Positions 4,177 to 7,120 of a stretch of DNA of 7,120 nucleotides are shown here, one piece after another (positions within the stretch are counted from its first letter, which is position 1; each line of letters starts with the position of its first letter). The notes beneath the pieces are model-generated. The model was given only the letters and a program-made list of their open reading frames with translations. It was not told the DNA's origin and did not search any database. This stretch comes from Alphaproteobacteria bacterium (lineage in GTDB: Bacteria; Pseudomonadota; Alphaproteobacteria; Geminicoccales; Geminicoccaceae): assembly GCA_026982585.1 (NCBI GenBank), contig JALSGW010000003.1:1-7120 (forward strand), read 5' to 3'. Made by a program: the position numbers and the translations under genes.

Positions 4177-6096
4177 ATGAGCGCGGCTCCGGTCGCGGAG
4201 CGGGAGCGGGACGCCCCGCTCCTGCCCGGTCTCTGTCGCCTGCTCGCCGCCGCGGTGCCGCTGCTCGGCATCGGCTGGCTTTTGGACCTGCCGCTCCGCC
4301 TCGGCTTTGCGGTGCTGCTCGCCGAATTCGTCTCGGTGATGGCCGGGGTGGTGACGGCGCTCGCGCTGCTCGTGAAGCCCGGGCCCGGCGTGCCCCGCGC
4401 GCTCGACCCTTGGCTCGCGCTGGTCTCGGCGGCGGTGTGGTGGTGGGCGGCCTGGAACCACGAGGCGTGGCTCCTCGATGTGGGCAACCGGGGTGCGGAG
4501 AAATGGCTGCCGGCCGTCCTCGCCATCCTCTTGTTGATCGAGGCCATGCGCCGCCACTGCGGGCTTGCCATCACCCTTTTGGTGGCCGGCTTCTTCCTCT
4601 ACGGGCTGGTCGGCTGGCTGGTGCCGCCGCCGCTCGAGGCGGCCCGCATCGCACCCGACAGACTGGTCCTCTACCTCTATTCCGACGTCAACGGCATCCC
4701 CGGCATCGTGCTCAAGGTGGCGAGCACCATCGTGCTGGCCTTCATCCTCCTCGGCACCCTCATGAACGCCACCGGCGCCTCGGCCTTTTTCACCGATCTC
4801 GCCATGGCGCTGATGGGCCGGCGCCGGGGCGGGCCGGCCAAGGTGGCGGTGGTGGCGAGCAGCCTGTTCGGCACCGTCAACGGCACCACCGTCGGCAACA
4901 TCATGAGCACCGGCATCGTCACCATCCCGCTCATGCGCCGGGCGGGCTTTCCGCCGCGCTTTGCGGCGGCGGTGGAGGCGGTGGCCTCCAACGGCGGCCA
5001 GATCATGCCGCCGATCATGGGCACCACAGCATTCTTGATCGCCGAGTTCCTGCAGATCCCCTACACGGAGGTGGTGCTGGCGGCGGCCTTGCCGGCGATC
5101 TTGTACTATCTGGTGCTGTTCGCCCAGATCGACCGCTACGCCCTCCGCTACGGCATCCGCGGCCTCGAGCCGGATGCGGTGCCCGCTCTGGCCGCCACCC
5201 TGCGCAAAGGCTGGCTCTATCTGCTGCCGCTTGGGGTGTTGCTCTACTTCCTCTTCTGGCTCGGCTACAACCCGGGCAAATCGGCGCTCTATGCGGCCGG
5301 GGTGCTGCTCGCTGCGGGCGTGTGGCGCGAGCCCCGGCTGCTTTTGCCGGGGCGGCTGTTCGCCATGCTCCGGGATGCCGGCGAGAGCCTTGTGCCACTC
5401 TTGTTGATCTGCGCCGGTGCCGGGGTGGTGATCGGCGTGGTGCAGATCACCGGGGTCGGCTTCTCCCTGGTGCTGGTGTTGGCCGAGATCGGCCGCAGCG
5501 CCGGATTGTTGCCGATGCTTTTGGTGACCGCGGGCATCGCCATCCTGCTCGGCATGGGCATGCCCACCTCGGCGGTCTATGTGGTGCTGTCGGTGATCCT
5601 GGCGCCGGCGCTGGTGCGCATGGAGGTGCCGGCGATCGCCGCCCATCTCTTCATCTTCTACTTCGGGCTTCTCTCCATGCTCACCCCGCCGGTGGCGATC
5701 GCCTCCTATGTGGCGGGCAATCTCGCCGGCGCCAATCTCTGGCAGACCAGCACCTCGGCGCTGCGCCTCGCGCTTGCGGGTTATCTCGTGCCCTTCCTGT
5801 TCGTCTACGAGCCCGCCCTGGTGCTGCAGGCCGCCCCGCTCGCCGTGCTGGTCACCTTCGCCTGCGCGAGCGTCGCCGGCCTGGTGCTGGCCGCCGCCCT
5901 GGAGCCTGTTGGATCGGCACGCGGGGCCCGGAACCTGCCCGCGCGCCTGGCCTTGGCGGCGCTCGCCTTGGCGGTGGGGGCGGCCCCGGTGTGGCTCGGG
6001 GCCGGTGTCGAGACCCTGTTCGCCCTCGCGGCGCTGGTGACGCTTGGGGCTCTCTTGCGAGGGCGGAAGGTGCAACCGGTGGAGACCGCGCGATGA
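4177..6096 (+). CDS. TRAP transporter fused permease (DctQ-DctM fusion type, TAXI-associated)
   Basis: The 639-residue membrane protein combines the small (Q) and large (M) TRAP subunits, the usual arrangement for TAXI systems, and would import the ligand of the upstream binding protein with an ion gradient, usually Na+. Hydrophobic segments near 22-37, 41-66, 78-100, 111-123 and 127-150 form the N-terminal part. The M part starts near 165 and shows both family signatures: NGTTVGNIMSTGIVTIPLMRRAGF with FAAAVEAVASNGGQIMPPIMGTTAFLIAEFL (235-292), and LGMGMPTSAVYVVLSVILAPAL with GLLSMLTPPVAIASYVAGNLAG-NLW (458-522). These correspond to the two hairpin/transport motifs. After VPFLFVY (538-544) come further hydrophobic stretches (551-575, 590-627) ending in a basic tail. 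The start lies three bases after the upstream stop with no good SD, so coupled translation is likely. The stop overlaps the next start. The length falls at the short end for fused permeases. Confidence 0.92.
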   Translation: MSAAPVAERERDAPLLPGLCRLLAAAVPLLGIGWLLDLPLRLGFAVLLAEFVSVMAGVVTALALLVKPGPGVPRALDPWLALVSAAVWWWAAWNHEAWLLDVGNRGAEKWLPAVLAILLLIEAMRRHCGLAITLLVAGFFLYGLVGWLVPPPLEAARIAPDRLVLYLYSDVNGIPGIVLKVASTIVLAFILLGTLMNATGASAFFTDLAMALMGRRRGGPAKVAVVASSLFGTVNGTTVGNIMSTGIVTIPLMRRAGFPPRFAAAVEAVASNGGQIMPPIMGTTAFLIAEFLQIPYTEVVLAAALPAILYYLVLFAQIDRYALRYGIRGLEPDAVPALAATLRKGWLYLLPLGVLLYFLFWLGYNPGKSALYAAGVLLAAGVWREPRLLLPGRLFAMLRDAGESLVPLLLICAGAGVVIGVVQITGVGFSLVLVLAEIGRSAGLLPMLLVTAGIAILLGMGMPTSAVYVVLSVILAPALVRMEVPAIAAHLFIFYFGLLSMLTPPVAIASYVAGNLAGANLWQTSTSALRLALAGYLVPFLFVYEPALVLQAAPLAVLVTFACASVAGLVLAAALEPVGSARGARNLPARLALAALALAVGAAPVWLGAGVETLFALAALVTLGALLRGRKVQPVETAR

Positions 6097-7085
6097 CGGT
6101 GATCGACGTCCATACCCATATGCTGAGCCAGGCCTGGTTCGATCTCCTCAAGGCGAAGGGAGCACCGCGTTTCGAAGTGCGGCCGTCCAAGGATTGGCCG
6201 GCCCCGCTCGGCATCTATCAGGACGGGGCACCTTTCATGACGCCGCAGCCGGGCCATTTCGACTATGAGCTCCGGATCGCCAAGATGGACGAGGCCAAGG
6301 TCGATCTGGCCGTCGTCAGCCTCACCGCCCCCAATGTCTACTGGGGTGACCGGGCGACCAGCCTCGAGGCCGCCCGCCTCGTCAACGACAGCATGGCGGA
6401 AGCCCAGCGCAACTGGCCGGACCGCATCCGCTGGATGTGCTCGCTGCCGTGGGAGTATCCGGAGGATGCGGTGGCGGAGCTCGAGCGGGCGCACGCCGCC
6501 GGGGCGGTGGGGGTGATCGTGCTCGCCAACGTGGCCGGCCGTTCCCTCACCGACCCGCTGTTCGCGCCGATCTGGCAGGCCATCGACGCCAAGGGCCTGC
6601 CGGTGCTGGTGCACCCCACCGCCCCGCCCGGGGTACGCGAGATGGCGATGACCCAGTACAATCTGGTGGCGCAGGTGGGGTTCATGTTCGACACCACCCT
6701 CGCCATCGCCCGCATGATCTACGACGGCTTCCTGGACCGCTACCCGAACCTCAAGATCATCGCCGCGCACGCCGGCGGTGCGCTGCCCTTCCTCGTGGGA
6801 CGGCTGGACCAGTGCTGGGCCAACATGCCGGCGGTGCGCGAGCGGCTCACCATGCCGCCCTCCGAGGCGCTGCGCCGCATCTGGTACGACGCCGTGGTCT
6901 ACCGGCTCGATGCCCTCGAGATGTGCCTCGATGTCGCCGGCGAGGACCGGGTGCTCTACGGCTCCGACTACCCGCACAACATCCACGACATGCGCGGCTG
7001 TCTCGCGCGGGTGGACTCGCTGCCCTATGCGGCGCGGCGGGCGGTGCGCGGCGCCAATGCGGCCCGCATCTTCCAGCTCGGCTGA
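6093..7085 (+). CDS. ACMSD-like amidohydrolase (amidohydrolase 2 family metal-dependent hydrolase or decarboxylase)
   Basis: The 330-residue cytoplasmic enzyme is a TIM-barrel amidohydrolase of the group containing alpha-amino-beta-carboxymuconate-semialdehyde decarboxylase (ACMSD). The metal site is complete: His7 and His9 (DVHTHM), His174 (PVLVHPT), His226 (IIAAHAGG) and Asp292 (YGSDYPH), at almost the same positions as in Pseudomonas ACMSD (9, 11, 177, 228, 294). GRLDQCW (236-242) keeps the ACMSD arginine of GRVDNAW. The ACMSD substrate-binding Arg51 falls on a Met (near residue 49), so the substrate differs. Such enzymes either hydrolyse C-N/C-O/C-C bonds or decarboxylate aromatic and unsaturated acids; I cannot choose between these. 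The start was selected by the ATGA overlap with the permease stop (ATG 6093-6095, TGA 6094-6096) and a GGAG SD at 6081-6084. The same frame stays open far upstream without coding meaning. The tight coupling suggests it processes what the TRAP system imports. The 35 bases after the stop hold no visible terminator. Confidence 0.9.
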   Translation: MTVIDVHTHMLSQAWFDLLKAKGAPRFEVRPSKDWPAPLGIYQDGAPFMTPQPGHFDYELRIAKMDEAKVDLAVVSLTAPNVYWGDRATSLEAARLVNDSMAEAQRNWPDRIRWMCSLPWEYPEDAVAELERAHAAGAVGVIVLANVAGRSLTDPLFAPIWQAIDAKGLPVLVHPTAPPGVREMAMTQYNLVAQVGFMFDTTLAIARMIYDGFLDRYPNLKIIAAHAGGALPFLVGRLDQCWANMPAVRERLTMPPSEALRRIWYDAVVYRLDALEMCLDVAGEDRVLYGSDYPHNIHDMRGCLARVDSLPYAARRAVRGANAARIFQLG

Positions 7086-7120
7086 GGATCGCGGGGCCCA
7101 AGCGCGCCGCCATCGGATCC

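Noticed and set aside
3124..6075. A 983-codon open frame on the minus strand across the TRAP genes
   Set aside because: It shows the same composition artefact: low-complexity His/Gln/Arg/Gly-rich translation, antisense to a clear TAXI protein and permease.
4410..6092. Long N-terminal extension of the amidohydrolase frame
   Set aside because: This part is a shadow of the permease gene. The family N-terminus (VIDVHTH) begins right after the ATG at 6093.
7115..7120. GGATCC (BamHI site) exactly at the window end
   Set aside because: It could hint at a cloned-fragment boundary, but there is no matching site at the left end and a single hexamer at an edge may be chance.

Overview
The window is a GC-rich (by eye about 70 % G+C, not counted) protein-coding stretch. 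Every supportable gene reads on the + strand, and third codon positions are dominated by G and C. Codon use, the GGAGG-type ribosome-binding sites and the gene content (a TauABC-type ABC importer beside a TAXI-type TRAP transporter) suggest a high-GC proteobacterium, most likely an alphaproteobacterium. That placement is an inference; no rRNA or other phylogenetic marker is present. No tRNA, CRISPR array, insertion sequence or phage gene was seen.

Layout: (1) positions 1-188 hold the last 61 codons of a class III (omega-type) PLP aminotransferase. (2) After 64 bases comes a TauABC-like ABC importer: periplasmic binding protein (253-1290), ATPase (1357-2154, GTG start) and permease (2158-3012). 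A strong GC-rich hairpin (1298-1334) sits between the binding-protein gene and the ATPase gene. (3) A 159-base gap (3013-3171) contains a 12-bp direct repeat and a small AT-rich island that may hold a promoter or operator. (4) A second unit follows: TAXI-family TRAP binding protein (3172-4173), fused TRAP permease (4177-6096) and an ACMSD-like metal-dependent amidohydrolase/decarboxylase (6093-7085) whose start codon overlaps the permease stop in ATGA. The last 35 bases show nothing recognisable.

Read together, this looks like a scavenging and catabolism locus for small organic acids or amines. One ATP-driven and one ion-driven high-affinity importer are flanked by an aminotransferase and an amidohydrolase that could act on the imported compounds. 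The ATPase and permease closely resemble Escherichia coli TauB and TauC. The binding protein keeps the TauA framework but differs at several loops that line the ligand cleft, so taurine should not be assumed as substrate. The amidohydrolase keeps the complete ACMSD metal site but lacks one of the arginines ACMSD uses to hold its substrate, so its substrate is also open. I see no evidence of a wholly new kind of system. The interest lies in the unusual pairing of transporters and enzymes and in the altered substrate-determining residues.
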